DNA of 64,000 bases from TMED69 sp036130055. Lineage in GTDB: Bacteria; Pseudomonadota; Gammaproteobacteria; Ga0077536. The notes under the pieces are model-generated. The model made no database searches. It was not told the origin of the DNA and was given only the letters and a program-made list of their open reading frames with translations. Positions 26,262-35,418 of the stretch are shown here, in pieces. The translations under genes were made by a program, and so were the position numbers. Location: contig JAYYOR010000011.1 of the NCBI GenBank assembly GCA_036130055.1, positions 41,671-105,670 on the forward strand, in the 5' to 3' direction. Numbering within the stretch: the stretch's first letter is position 1; each line of letters starts with the position of its first letter.

Positions 26262-27170
26262 ATGTTAGATAAATTTGAGAGAGTTGAGCGGTGGTTATCT
26301 AGTGCCCAAGAAGAATTCCTTGACATCATATTGGACCTGGATAAAACCACGACAATTGACGATGATAAATGGAGTTCGGACCGCGGGAGTTATGGTAGAA
26401 CTCTGATATTTGAGAAGGGGAAGCTTGTCGAAAAATTTGCGGTCAATTTTTCTAGTATAAAAGGTGATAAACTGCCACCCTCTGCTACAGATAAAAGGCC
26501 AGACCTTTCTGGCAAGCCTTTTCGTGCTGTCGGACTATCAATTGTTTATCATCCGGCGAATCCGTTTGTTCCTACTGCCCACGAGAACTTGAGATTTTTT
26601 AATTCGGAGTTAAATGGAAATGACGTGTGGTGGTTTGGAGGTGGTTTTGATCTAACGCCATATTTTGGGTTTAAAGAAGATTGTAAAAAATGGCACCAGT
26701 CGGCAAAAAAAGTTTGTGATGAATTTGATCCTTCTGTATACAAAGAATTTAAACGCAATTGCGACGAGTATTTTTTTATTCGGCATCGAGATGAAAGAAG
26801 AGGAATTGGTGGGATATTTTTTGATGACTTAAACGGTTGGCCCTTCGACGTTTGTTTTGATTTTATTAAATCTGTTAATAAATGTTTTTCTACAGAGTAT
26901 TTCGAGATCTTCCAAAAGCGCTCAGCAACTAAGTATGACAAGAACGAAAAAAATTTTCAGTTGTATCGTCGGGGGCGGTATGTTGAGTTTAATCTGGTTT
27001 ATGATAGAGGAACACTCTTTGGACTTCAGTTCGGTGGGAGAATTCAGTCAATTCTAGCTTCGCTTCCTCCTATGGTGTCTTGGCCTTACTCAGCTAAAGA
27101 AACAAACCAAAAATATGAGAAAAAGCTTTTGAATGAATTTCTCGCAGTTGAAGACTGGGTGAACTATTAG
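26262..27170 (+). CDS. hemF: Oxygen-dependent coproporphyrinogen III oxidase
   Basis: HemF uses O2 to decarboxylate two propionates of coproporphyrinogen III in haem synthesis. The 302-residue product matches the family, with SIVYHPANPFVPTAHENLRF, WWFGGGFDLTPYFGFKEDC, RHRDERRGIGGIFFDDLN and EFNLVYDRGTLFGLQ (conserved blocks in order). Its presence shows growth with oxygen; whether an anaerobic HemN also exists cannot be seen here. Confidence 0.97.
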   Translation: MLDKFERVERWLSSAQEEFLDIILDLDKTTTIDDDKWSSDRGSYGRTLIFEKGKLVEKFAVNFSSIKGDKLPPSATDKRPDLSGKPFRAVGLSIVYHPANPFVPTAHENLRFFNSELNGNDVWWFGGGFDLTPYFGFKEDCKKWHQSAKKVCDEFDPSVYKEFKRNCDEYFFIRHRDERRGIGGIFFDDLNGWPFDVCFDFIKSVNKCFSTEYFEIFQKRSATKYDKNEKNFQLYRRGRYVEFNLVYDRGTLFGLQFGGRIQSILASLPPMVSWPYSAKETNQKYEKKLLNEFLAVEDWVNY

Positions 27171-27174
27171 GTCA

Positions 27175-27648
27175 TCAATAAATACCAAGGTCTAACCCTG
27201 CTGCTAATGTTTGACCAAACAGACGAGCTTCCTTCAAGTGTATTTCCGTTATTTTGCCTACGACTATTAGCGGCTCAAGTGCTTCTTTCCAACCCATAGC
27301 ATCTGTTATTTTTTTAATGCCATTATAAGCACCTATACCACTGGTGCCAGCTTTAATAATGATTCCAAAAGGCAACCCTCTTTTTCTTTCAATCACTTCA
27401 TAGTAAATATTTTCCAAAAAGACTTTCATTGCTCCTGACATATAACCAAAATTCTCGGACGAACCTAAAATAATCGCATCAATGTTAATGACATCTTGGG
27501 CATTTGCCGTTAAAGAATCTTTTGAGTATGTTATAATATTGAAATCGTTTGAATTTTTTATATCAACTAAGGCTTCTGCACAGAGTTTATTTGTTGAACC
27601 GCTTCGTGAATTAGAAATAATCAATAATTTTTTATATTCTTTATCCAT
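27175..27648 (-). CDS. Flavodoxin-like NAD(P)H-dependent FMN reductase family protein
   Basis: The 157-residue product starting at the ATG at 27648 (MDKEYKKLLIISNSRSGST) has a flavodoxin-like fold. SNSRSGSTNKL is the FMN phosphate loop, and ILGSSENFGYMSGAMKVFLE resembles the second FMN-contact loop of the NADPH-dependent FMN reductase/iron-sulfur flavoprotein group. The frame is open 39 bp upstream to a TTG, which I reject because it would overlap the divergent methyltransferase. Substrate unknown; it converges on hemF with a 4 bp gap. Confidence 0.7.
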   Translation of the reverse strand: MDKEYKKLLIISNSRSGSTNKLCAEALVDIKNSNDFNIITYSKDSLTANAQDVINIDAIILGSSENFGYMSGAMKVFLENIYYEVIERKRGLPFGIIIKAGTSGIGAYNGIKKITDAMGWKEALEPLIVVGKITEIHLKEARLFGQTLAAGLDLGIY

Positions 27649-27680
27649 TGTTTCATAGATTAATTTAAAAAGAATTGGGT

Positions 27681-28502
27681 ATGCCAAAAAAAAATAATGA
27701 AATAAAAGCCAAACTAGCCGATACCTTTGATAAGTATGACCTATACGAAGAATCAGTACAATGTTCAGAAGCCGAGGTTGATTTCATTGAAGAACAGTTT
27801 TTTGAGCTTCGAGGTCGCCCTGCCCGATTTCTTAGAGAAGACTTTTGTGGATCTGCGAAGGTTTGTCGAGAATGGATTGATAGAAATAGTAAGAATCGTG
27901 CTGTTGGTGTAGATAATGACCAAACCGTGCTAGATTGGGGATTTAAAAAACATTTCTCTCATCTTTCAAAAAATAAAAAAGCTAGGGTAAAGTTAGTTAA
28001 CTCTGATGTATTAAGTGTGAGTACGTGTAAGCAGGACGTTATATGCGCAACAAATTTTAGTTATTGGCATTTTACTGAAAGATCCCTACTATCTCAATAT
28101 TTTAAGAGTGTTAGACAGAGCCTCAATCCCGATGGGGCACTGATTTTAGATTTTTATGGTGGTCTTGATGCCACAAAAAAATTACAAGAAGAGACCCAAT
28201 ATAAGGATTTTACCTATATTTGGGACCAGGCTGATTTTAATCCTATTAATAATATGCAATTGTGTTATATTCATTTTAGGTTTTCTGACGGTTCAAAAAT
28301 AGAAAGAGCATTTACTTACAGCTGGCGTTTTTGGTCGATACGTGAGTTGAGGGAGTTGCTGGTAGATTCAGGTTTCTCCCAGAATTACGTCTATTGGCAA
28401 GAATGGGATGACGAAAAGAACGAGGCTAAGTCTGAATTTAAAATCGTAGAAAAAGTTGAACATGAAACTGCTTGGATTGGTTATATTGTTGCACTTTTAT
28501 GA
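27681..28502 (+). CDS. Class I SAM-dependent methyltransferase, substrate unknown
   Basis: The 273-residue product has a Rossmann-like methyltransferase core. FLREDFCGSAKVCREWI (about 49-65) is a variant glycine motif, AVGVDNDQTVLDWG is the ribose-binding acidic strand, and LNPDGALILDFYGG is strand 5 with its turn. The C-terminal part (YWQEWDDEKNE) is probably for substrate binding. The ATG at 27681 is preferred to a TTG two codons earlier. It is divergent from the flavoprotein gene and stands alone ahead of pstC. I do not recognise a specific function. Confidence 0.72.
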   Translation: MPKKNNEIKAKLADTFDKYDLYEESVQCSEAEVDFIEEQFFELRGRPARFLREDFCGSAKVCREWIDRNSKNRAVGVDNDQTVLDWGFKKHFSHLSKNKKARVKLVNSDVLSVSTCKQDVICATNFSYWHFTERSLLSQYFKSVRQSLNPDGALILDFYGGLDATKKLQEETQYKDFTYIWDQADFNPINNMQLCYIHFRFSDGSKIERAFTYSWRFWSIRELRELLVDSGFSQNYVYWQEWDDEKNEAKSEFKIVEKVEHETAWIGYIVALL

Positions 28503-28539
28503 GTTAATTATTTAAATAAATTTCCAATATTTTTTTGTA

Positions 28540-28557
28540 CTGATACGAAAATGTAAC
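28540..28557 (+). promoter_or_regulatory. Possible Pho box upstream of pstC
   Basis: CTGATAC (28540-28546) and ATGTAAC (28551-28557) are 11 bp apart, the period of PhoB half-sites (consensus CTGTCAT). About ten bases later an AT-rich TTAGCT/TAAATT stretch could serve as -10. Each half-site matches only about four or five of seven positions. The location, 47 bp before pstC in a genome segment that also encodes PhoBR, supports it. Confidence 0.35.
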
Positions 28558-28603
28558 AAAAAAATGTTTAGCTAAATTTTTTAAAAAGGCTTCAATTAAG
28601 GTA

Positions 28604-30874
28604 ATGAGCGTTATTCAATTTAAACGAGGCGATAATAAAAATGCTGGATACTCGTCTCGAGAAAAATCTAGAATATTAAAAGATAAGATCTTCGGTGCAT
28701 TCATGGGTGTAGGGGGTGTCTCCGTTATTGTTGCTATTCTTCTTATATTCTTTTACTTAGGTTATGTAGTTATTCCATTGTTCGGGTCCGCTAAGTTTGA
28801 ATTTTCCACAAGTTATAGTGTCGATGAACAATCTAAGATTTTGGCTACTAGTATTGATGAGTATTCTGAGGTTGTTTTTTCAGTCCATGATAATGGAAAT
28901 CTTGTTTTTTCTTCAGTCGGAAAAAAAAATCAATTACTAAGTGAATTTATACCCGGTGTAGAAAAATCAAATAATCTAATAACATCTGTTTCAAGCGGTG
29001 ACCCGGCCAGCCAAGTAATTGCAATTGGGATGCGTAATGGTTCCGCATATTTAATAAAAACAAATTATGAAATTAGTTATCCTAATGATATAAGAAGTAT
29101 AATCCCATCAATAATATACCCAACCGGTAAAATTCCATTACAAATAGATAGTGCTAATTCACCAATTCAAAAAATTTCAGGTCAATTCTTTGAGGATAAG
29201 GGAGCTGTTGCCTCCGTTACAGAAGATAATCGATTGTTAATGACGTTTGTCGTGCTATCAAGTTCGTTTTTTTCGGACGCTCTTGACGTAAGTTATGAAA
29301 CGGTTGAGGTGGCTAGACTTACTAGCTCCGTTTCTTCTTTAGAACTTGATGTAAATCAAAGAAACCTTATCGTGGTAACAACCGATGGGGTCATGTCTAT
29401 GTATGACGTTACTACAGCAGATGAGATTGAGTTAATCGATAGAGCCAGTGTGGTTGGACCCGGGGAAGAGGTGACTGATACAAAATTCCTTAGTAGCGGT
29501 ATTTCTCTAATAGTTGGAAGCTCTTCTGGAGAGATTGCTCAGTGGTCGGCTGTGAGGGACATAAATAATATTTATTCACTCAAACAAATTCGAGTATTCG
29601 AGCCAATGCCATCCGGGATTATAAAAATTGCTCCAGAATATTATAGAAAAGGATTTTTTGTTATAGATGCTGACCGAAATATGGCAGGATATCACGCTAC
29701 CGCAAATAAGCAGGTTGCATTTATTGATAATATAGGCATTGATCCAGTGGACATCACAATCTGTCCAAGAAGCAAGAACGTTCTCGTTGGCTATGGGAAC
29801 CGTGGAATAAGTTTGTACGCGATAAAAAACGAACATCCGGAAGTGTCTTTAAATGCACTATGGGGCAAAGTATGGTACGAGAGCAGGGAAAAACCAGAAT
29901 ATATTTGGCAGTCATCGGCTGCAAACAGCGACTTCGAGCCTAAGTTCAGCCTTACTCCTTTAATCTTTGGCACCGTAAAGGCTACTATTTATTCTCTTAT
30001 TTTTGCGGCTCCTTTGGCGATATTCGGAGCCGTATATACTGCATATTTCATGGCACCCCGAATGCGACGAGTAGTTAAACCAACTATAGAAATCATGGAA
30101 GCTTTGCCAACTGTAATCTTAGGGTTTCTGGCCGGACTTTGGTTTGCTCCTTTTGTAGAAAGGAATTTAGCCGGATTTTTTTTAAGTATACTTGCGATAC
30201 CGCTTAGCACCATACTAATGGCCATGGTTTGGCCTAAAACACCACGATTTTTGAAGCGACTTTTTCCTGAAGGGTGGGAATCACTTTTTTTAATTCCCGT
30301 CATAAGTATATCTATTTGGATAGCTCTATCTTTAGGTACACACATAGAGCTTCGTTTTTTCGATGGAAACTTACCTCATTGGTTAAATATAAATTACGAT
30401 ATAGGTTACGATCAAAGAAACTCACTGGTAGTTGGAATAGCTATTGGTTTTGCGGTTATTCCCACAATTTTTTCAATAAGCGAAGATGCTGTCTACGGAG
30501 TCCCGAAGAGTTTAACCAATGGTTCGTTAGCGTTAGGTGCCACTCCTTGGCAAACTGTGTACAGAGTTATTTTATTAACCGCCAGTCCTGGTATTTTTTC
30601 TGCTTGTATGATTGGCATGGGACGTGCGGTCGGTGAAACAATGATTGTTTTAATGGCCACCGGAAATACTCCAATTATGGATATGAATATTTTTGAAGGC
30701 TTTAGAGCACTATCAGCAAATATAGCTGTTGAGATGCCTGAGTCGGCTGTGAACAGCACCCATTATAGGATTTTATTTCTTGCAGCATTTTTTCTTTTTA
30801 TTGTTACTTTTGTCGTGAATACAGTATCTGAGATAGTTCGACAGAGACTTAGAGTTAAGTACGCAAATTTATAG
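28604..30874 (+). CDS. pstC: Phosphate ABC transporter permease PstC, long form
   Basis: PstC is one of two membrane subunits of the high-affinity phosphate importer. At 756 residues it is more than twice the E. coli length (319). After a first membrane helix (about 37-58) comes a periplasmic insert (about 65-440) made of repeated beta-rich units, suggesting a propeller. The permease core then follows (about 450-750), with LEALPTVILGFLAGLWFAP and the EAA loop SLTNGSLALGATPWQTVYRV. Similar long PstC proteins occur in pseudomonads and other gammaproteobacteria. It heads pstC-pstA-pstB-phoU; pstS is not in the window. Confidence 0.94.
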   Translation: MSVIQFKRGDNKNAGYSSREKSRILKDKIFGAFMGVGGVSVIVAILLIFFYLGYVVIPLFGSAKFEFSTSYSVDEQSKILATSIDEYSEVVFSVHDNGNLVFSSVGKKNQLLSEFIPGVEKSNNLITSVSSGDPASQVIAIGMRNGSAYLIKTNYEISYPNDIRSIIPSIIYPTGKIPLQIDSANSPIQKISGQFFEDKGAVASVTEDNRLLMTFVVLSSSFFSDALDVSYETVEVARLTSSVSSLELDVNQRNLIVVTTDGVMSMYDVTTADEIELIDRASVVGPGEEVTDTKFLSSGISLIVGSSSGEIAQWSAVRDINNIYSLKQIRVFEPMPSGIIKIAPEYYRKGFFVIDADRNMAGYHATANKQVAFIDNIGIDPVDITICPRSKNVLVGYGNRGISLYAIKNEHPEVSLNALWGKVWYESREKPEYIWQSSAANSDFEPKFSLTPLIFGTVKATIYSLIFAAPLAIFGAVYTAYFMAPRMRRVVKPTIEIMEALPTVILGFLAGLWFAPFVERNLAGFFLSILAIPLSTILMAMVWPKTPRFLKRLFPEGWESLFLIPVISISIWIALSLGTHIELRFFDGNLPHWLNINYDIGYDQRNSLVVGIAIGFAVIPTIFSISEDAVYGVPKSLTNGSLALGATPWQTVYRVILLTASPGIFSACMIGMGRAVGETMIVLMATGNTPIMDMNIFEGFRALSANIAVEMPESAVNSTHYRILFLAAFFLFIVTFVVNTVSEIVRQRLRVKYANL

Positions 30875-30884
30875 CTTTAATTAG

Positions 30885-32558
30885 ATGAACAACAGAAACA
30901 AAATAAAAAAAACCTTAGCGCTTGGAGCACCCTATGTTTGGTTGACATCTGGCGCAGTTGCGTTCTGCATGATTTTAGTTATTGGAGTAATTGGGCTAAT
31001 TACTGTAAGAGGAGCAGTCCATTTTTGGCCGAAACCTGTTGTGTTGATAAACATGGTCCCGGGGATGTCTGAAAAAAGGATAATGGGAGAAATAGTGGGT
31101 GAAGAGGTTGTTAGTGCCACTTTGCTTAAGGAGGCAGGAATTGTTGTTCCAGATAATATTCAAACGGTTGAAAGAATTTTGGTAAAAATTGGAAATAGAA
31201 AACTAAACGGAATTGATTTCAAATGGATAAACCAAGTAGATTATCTTGCAGGGATGCAGAATCCTACAAATGCTACTGTAATTGAACGAGAGGAATGGGG
31301 TAACTTTTATGGATTTCTAGAAGGTGTTAACGAAGATGGACGACGTCTTGAACTAGGAAATTCAATAATCGATGAGGTACAAAATCGGCTAGAACGAAGA
31401 CACGAGATTGCAGACAAGATTAGGTCAATAGAAAATTCAGAGATGAGGAAACTTAACGGAAAAGTTGAACAATTACGATTAAGTTCACGTCGGCTTGAGC
31501 TAAAAGAAATCCCTAAGCAGAGCGAGGAGTTTTTAAAGATTGATGCCCAACTGATAATTATTAATAAAAAATATGATGAACTAAATCAACAACTGGCGAG
31601 TCTGTACGAGGAGATTGAACGCGATCAAATTGACTTATTAACAGCAAATGGTGCTGTGGCAACCTTGGATATGAAAGACATCGTCAGAGTATATCAGCCA
31701 AACACTATGACTTTTGGAGAGAAAGTTATTCACTATATACAAAAGGTTATTGAATTTGTAAGTGAGGAACCTCGAGAGGCGAATACCGAGGGTGGTATTT
31801 TTCCAGCTATATTTGGTACTGTTATAATGGTGCTGCTAATGTCGGTTTTTGTTACCCCCTTTGGGGTTGTAGCCGCGGTCTATTTGAATGAATATGCAGG
31901 CCAAAATGCACTTACTAGGGCAATAAGAGTAGCTGTGAATAATCTTGCTGGTGTACCGTCTGTTGTTTATGGAGTTTTCGGACTAGGGTTTTTTGTTTAT
32001 TTTGTTGGCGGTTCAATAGATGATTTGTTTTATCCAGAATTTGCCCCGGCTCCAAAATTTGGCACGCCCGGATTAATTTGGTCTTCTCTGACGTTAGCAA
32101 TTCTCACTGTACCCGTTGTGATTGTTTCTACAGAGGAAGGCCTGCGGCGTATTCCAAGAAATTTACGAGAAGGTAGTTTGGCTCTTGGAGCAACAAAAGC
32201 AGAAACACTAATTAGAACAGTTTTGCCAATGGCCACTCCCGCAATGATGACAGGATTGATTTTGGCTGTGGCACGGGCAGCAGGAGAAGTGGCACCCTTA
32301 ATGATGGTTGGTGTAGTAAAATTGGCACCTTCGCTGCCAATTGACGGTACTTTTCCGTTTATCCATATGGAAAGAAAATTCATGCATATGGGATTTCATA
32401 TTTACGATGTGGGATTCCAAAGTCCAAATGTAGAGGCGGCACGTCCTTTAGTGTATGCTACTTCTTTTTTGTTGATTGTTATTATAATCACGCTAAATAT
32501 GACAGCTATTACCGCTCGAAACCGCTTGAGGGAAAAATATAATGCAACAGATGCCTGA
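30885..32558 (+). CDS. pstA: Phosphate ABC transporter permease PstA, long form
   Basis: PstA is the partner permease of PstC. The 557 residues comprise an N-terminal anchor (about 15-38), a periplasmic insert of the DUF3333 type with a charged coiled-coil (about 160-250), and the permease core (about 305-545) with NNLAGVPSVVYGVFGL and the EAA loop NLREGSLALGATKAETLIRTV. E. coli PstA is about 296 residues, so the insert accounts for the difference. The 3' end overlaps pstB by 17 bp. Confidence 0.95.
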   Translation: MNNRNKIKKTLALGAPYVWLTSGAVAFCMILVIGVIGLITVRGAVHFWPKPVVLINMVPGMSEKRIMGEIVGEEVVSATLLKEAGIVVPDNIQTVERILVKIGNRKLNGIDFKWINQVDYLAGMQNPTNATVIEREEWGNFYGFLEGVNEDGRRLELGNSIIDEVQNRLERRHEIADKIRSIENSEMRKLNGKVEQLRLSSRRLELKEIPKQSEEFLKIDAQLIIINKKYDELNQQLASLYEEIERDQIDLLTANGAVATLDMKDIVRVYQPNTMTFGEKVIHYIQKVIEFVSEEPREANTEGGIFPAIFGTVIMVLLMSVFVTPFGVVAAVYLNEYAGQNALTRAIRVAVNNLAGVPSVVYGVFGLGFFVYFVGGSIDDLFYPEFAPAPKFGTPGLIWSSLTLAILTVPVVIVSTEEGLRRIPRNLREGSLALGATKAETLIRTVLPMATPAMMTGLILAVARAAGEVAPLMMVGVVKLAPSLPIDGTFPFIHMERKFMHMGFHIYDVGFQSPNVEAARPLVYATSFLLIVIIITLNMTAITARNRLREKYNATDA

Positions 32559-33393
32559 TGAAACCAATAAAAAAATACGCCCTAGTGCAGATACTTCTAC
32601 TATAAACAAAGATGAGGCAAGTGAAATGATTTTTGAGAACGAAGCCGCACTGACTGTCACTGAACTCGATTTTTTTTATGGACATGTTAAGGCACTCAAT
32701 AAAATTAATTTACTTATACCAGAAAAAAAAGTCACAGCTTTTATAGGTCCCTCAGGCTGTGGTAAATCTACACTTCTTAGAATTTTCAATAGAATGAATG
32801 ACTTGATAGAGGGAACTCGTGTTGAAGGTTCCGTTAGGTTGAAAGGTGAAGAAATCTTCTCTCCAGATATAAATGTTTCAAATTTGAGGCAACGAGTTGG
32901 GATGGTTTTTCAAAAGCCTAACCCTTTCCCCAAATCTATCTATGAGAACGTTGCGTATGGTTTGAGGATTCAAGGGGTGAATAGTAGGTCAACTCTAAAC
33001 GTAACAGTAGAAGAAGCATTGCGCGGCGCAGCGCTCTGGGACGAGGTCAAAGATAGACTACATGAGAATGCTCTAAGTCTTTCTGGCGGTCAACAACAGC
33101 GTCTAGTAATCGCAAGAGCAATTGCTATTAAACCTGAAGTTCTACTACTGGATGAACCGGCTTCAGCCTTAGACCCTATTTCTACTTTGAAGATTGAAGA
33201 GTTAATAAATGAGTTAAAAAAACACTATACGATCGTGATTGTAACTCATAATATGCAACAAGCGACACGTGTTTCTGATTACACAGCGTTTATGTACCTA
33301 GGAGATTTAATAGAGTTTGACGAGACGACAAAGTTATTCTCTACGCCAGCAATGAAGCAGACAGAAGATTATATAACTGGCAGATACGGATAA
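32542..33393 (+). CDS. pstB: Phosphate ABC transporter ATPase PstB
   Basis: PstB hydrolyses ATP to drive phosphate import. The 283-residue product has Walker A GPSGCGKST (69-77), the signature LSGGQQQRLVIARAIA, Walker B VLLLDEPASALDP and the switch His in IVIVTHNMQQATRVSD. An N-terminal extension of about 35 residues precedes the usual core, so an internal ATG (32551) is also possible. It overlaps pstA. Confidence 0.97.
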   Translation: MQQMPDETNKKIRPSADTSTINKDEASEMIFENEAALTVTELDFFYGHVKALNKINLLIPEKKVTAFIGPSGCGKSTLLRIFNRMNDLIEGTRVEGSVRLKGEEIFSPDINVSNLRQRVGMVFQKPNPFPKSIYENVAYGLRIQGVNSRSTLNVTVEEALRGAALWDEVKDRLHENALSLSGGQQQRLVIARAIAIKPEVLLLDEPASALDPISTLKIEELINELKKHYTIVIVTHNMQQATRVSDYTAFMYLGDLIEFDETTKLFSTPAMKQTEDYITGRYG

Positions 33394-33410
33394 AATTGGT
33401 AGTAATAATT

Positions 33411-34094
33411 ATGAATCAGTCAACTCATATATCACAGCAATACGATAATGAACTAGAAGAACTTCGCTCAAAAGTTCTTTCTATGGGAGGGCTTGTTGAA
33501 GAGCATCTTTCTAAGGTTATAGAAACGATAAGCTCTTGTAATTTTGAAGGAGCCGAAGAAGTGGCAACGAGTGATTATAGGGTTAACGCAATGGAGGTTG
33601 AAATTGATCATATCTGTTCGACTATTTTACTAACAAGAGCCCCCGCAGCTTCCGACCTTAGACTGGTATTATCTATTTTCAAAACGATAAATGATTTGGA
33701 GAGGATTGGTGATGAGACTGAAAAAATAGCTAAGCTGGTGCTGAATTTAAAAACACCAAAGGCTATTAATATGTATTATGCGGGGATACTTACAATGGCT
33801 AGGGCAGTGCGGAGTATGTTGCGAGATTCTTTAAATGCCTTTGCCAGAACCGATTCTTCCGCTGCTTTGAAAATTGCAGAAAGCGATAAAGAGATTGACG
33901 ACGGATTAGATGTTGTTTTGCGACAACTAATTACGTTCACCCTCGAGGATTCTAAGGCTATTTCATCAGTACTTGATGCTACCTTAGCCGCCCGTGCCCT
34001 GGAGAGAATTGGTGATCATAATAAGAATATTTGCGAAAATATTATTTATTTGGTTGAAGGTATAGATATCCGGAATACAACTCCTGAACAATAA
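33411..34094 (+). CDS. phoU: Phosphate transport system regulator PhoU
   Basis: PhoU links the Pst transporter to PhoR and keeps the Pho regulon off when phosphate is plentiful. The chosen ATG at 33411 gives 227 residues beginning MNQSTHISQQYDNELEELRS, matching the family; a TTG at 33396 is the alternative. Two three-helix-bundle repeats are visible, each with the metal-binding E/DxxxD pattern (TINDLERIGDETEKIA about 93-108, and LAARALERIGDHNKNI about 192-207). Last gene of the pst operon and convergent with phoR. Confidence 0.95.
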   Translation: MNQSTHISQQYDNELEELRSKVLSMGGLVEEHLSKVIETISSCNFEGAEEVATSDYRVNAMEVEIDHICSTILLTRAPAASDLRLVLSIFKTINDLERIGDETEKIAKLVLNLKTPKAINMYYAGILTMARAVRSMLRDSLNAFARTDSSAALKIAESDKEIDDGLDVVLRQLITFTLEDSKAISSVLDATLAARALERIGDHNKNICENIIYLVEGIDIRNTTPEQ

Positions 34095-34119
34095 GTCAAA
34101 TTAACATAAAATTTTTTTA

Positions 34120-35418
34120 TTAATTTTGTTTAGGAAAAGTAATTGTAAAGATACTACCCTCATTGATTGAACTTTCGACCTTTAAAGTGCCACGATATTT
34201 AATAATACTGTGCTTAACTAATGCGAGCCCTAAACCGGTGTTATTAAATTGCCCCTGATCTGTATGCATACCTTTCGAGCTATCTACTCTGAAGAAGCGT
34301 TCGGTTACACGTGGGATGTTTTCTTCACTAATTCCTATTCCGTTATCGGCGACTTGAAAATGTTTGCCGTTGTCGTTTTCCGACCATTTGATTTTAATGA
34401 CTCCTTCATTTTGCGTGTATCGAGCCGCATTGAAAATGATATTTGAAACAATGATATAAATTTCTTCTTCTACACCTTTAATTGACACTGAATTATCGAG
34501 TTCAAGAACATAAAGTTGTGTTTTTGATGTGTTGAGCTGTTTTGCTTTGGAAACAGCTTGGTTTATAAGACTACATATATTAACGGATACAATTTTTCGG
34601 TTTGTGTTGTCAGATTGAAGTTTATTGAGTAAGAGTAGTTCGTCAACTAATATGTTCATTTTGTTAGCTTGCTCTTCCATTTCCTGCAGGGGCATGTGCC
34701 ATTTCTTTGGCACTTCTGCGTGCTTTTGATTTAACTCTTTTATATATCCTTTAAAAATAGTAATAGGACTTTTTAATTCATGGGAAACATTAGCGACGAA
34801 GTTGGCTCTTTGAATTTCTGCATCTTCTAAATTAGTTATATCTCTGCCTACTATTAATTTATTATTATTCCCGTATTTAACACGGGTAAGTTCAAACATT
34901 TTCTTAGGGTCAAGAGGGTTGTTTATGTTGACCTGGTTATTCGTCAGATGACCTTCATCTAATAATTCCTTTATCTTAGGATCTCGAAGAACATTAGTCA
35001 TTCTCAATCCAATATCATCAGGGGTTTTAATTCCAAGTTGTGTTATTGCTGATTTATTGGTCCAAGTAATACGGTCGTGATGATCGAGAGCAATAATCGA
35101 ATCAGGCAGGGCTTTTGTGGCCTCTCGAAATTCTTTTAGTAGTTTTCTATTTCTTTTCTTCCGAGCTTGATCTTGTTGTCGAAATCTTATTATATTTCGT
35201 TCTAGCTCGTGCAAAGAGTCAGGCTGATTTCCGGTATAATTGGAGCTGATAATATTTCTGCTATTACTTGCTTTCAATATTCTTCTGACTCTTTTATGAA
35301 GATAAATTATGTATCCAATACTTGTCACTAAAAGTATTTCTTCAATAAAATTTAACGTATATCCCACCATAACGGCGAAGATAAAAATAATAGCGAGTCT
35401 TTTTATATCACTTTTCAT
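34120..35418 (-). CDS. phoR: Phosphate regulon sensor histidine kinase PhoR
   Basis: PhoR phosphorylates PhoB when phosphate is scarce, sensing through the Pst-PhoU complex. The 432-residue product has two short membrane helices (about 6-22 and 25-41), a charged linker, a PAS domain (about 100-185), the phosphoacceptor H213 in NVSHELKSPITIFKGY, and HATPase boxes (NIIFNAARYTQNEG, DNGIGISEENIPRVTERFFR, GLGLALVK). It overlaps the 3' end of phoB by 11 bp, so phoB-phoR form one transcript convergent with pst-phoU. Confidence 0.95.
   Translation of the reverse strand: MKSDIKRLAIIFIFAVMVGYTLNFIEEILLVTSIGYIIYLHKRVRRILKASNSRNIISSNYTGNQPDSLHELERNIIRFRQQDQARKKRNRKLLKEFREATKALPDSIIALDHHDRITWTNKSAITQLGIKTPDDIGLRMTNVLRDPKIKELLDEGHLTNNQVNINNPLDPKKMFELTRVKYGNNNKLIVGRDITNLEDAEIQRANFVANVSHELKSPITIFKGYIKELNQKHAEVPKKWHMPLQEMEEQANKMNILVDELLLLNKLQSDNTNRKIVSVNICSLINQAVSKAKQLNTSKTQLYVLELDNSVSIKGVEEEIYIIVSNIIFNAARYTQNEGVIKIKWSENDNGKHFQVADNGIGISEENIPRVTERFFRVDSSKGMHTDQGQFNNTGLGLALVKHSIIKYRGTLKVESSINEGSIFTITFPKQN

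Noticed and set aside
27649..27687. Longer start of the flavoprotein gene (TTG at 27687)
   Set aside because: It would overlap the divergent methyltransferase start; the ATG at 27648 gives a family-like N-terminus.
29989..30636. Open frames of about 120 codons on both strands
   Set aside because: Both overlap the conserved permease core of pstC in other frames and show no recognisable protein pattern.
34095..34119. Rho-independent terminator between phoU and phoR
   Set aside because: The short convergent gap has a T-run but no GC-containing stem. I saw no convincing intrinsic terminator anywhere in the window.
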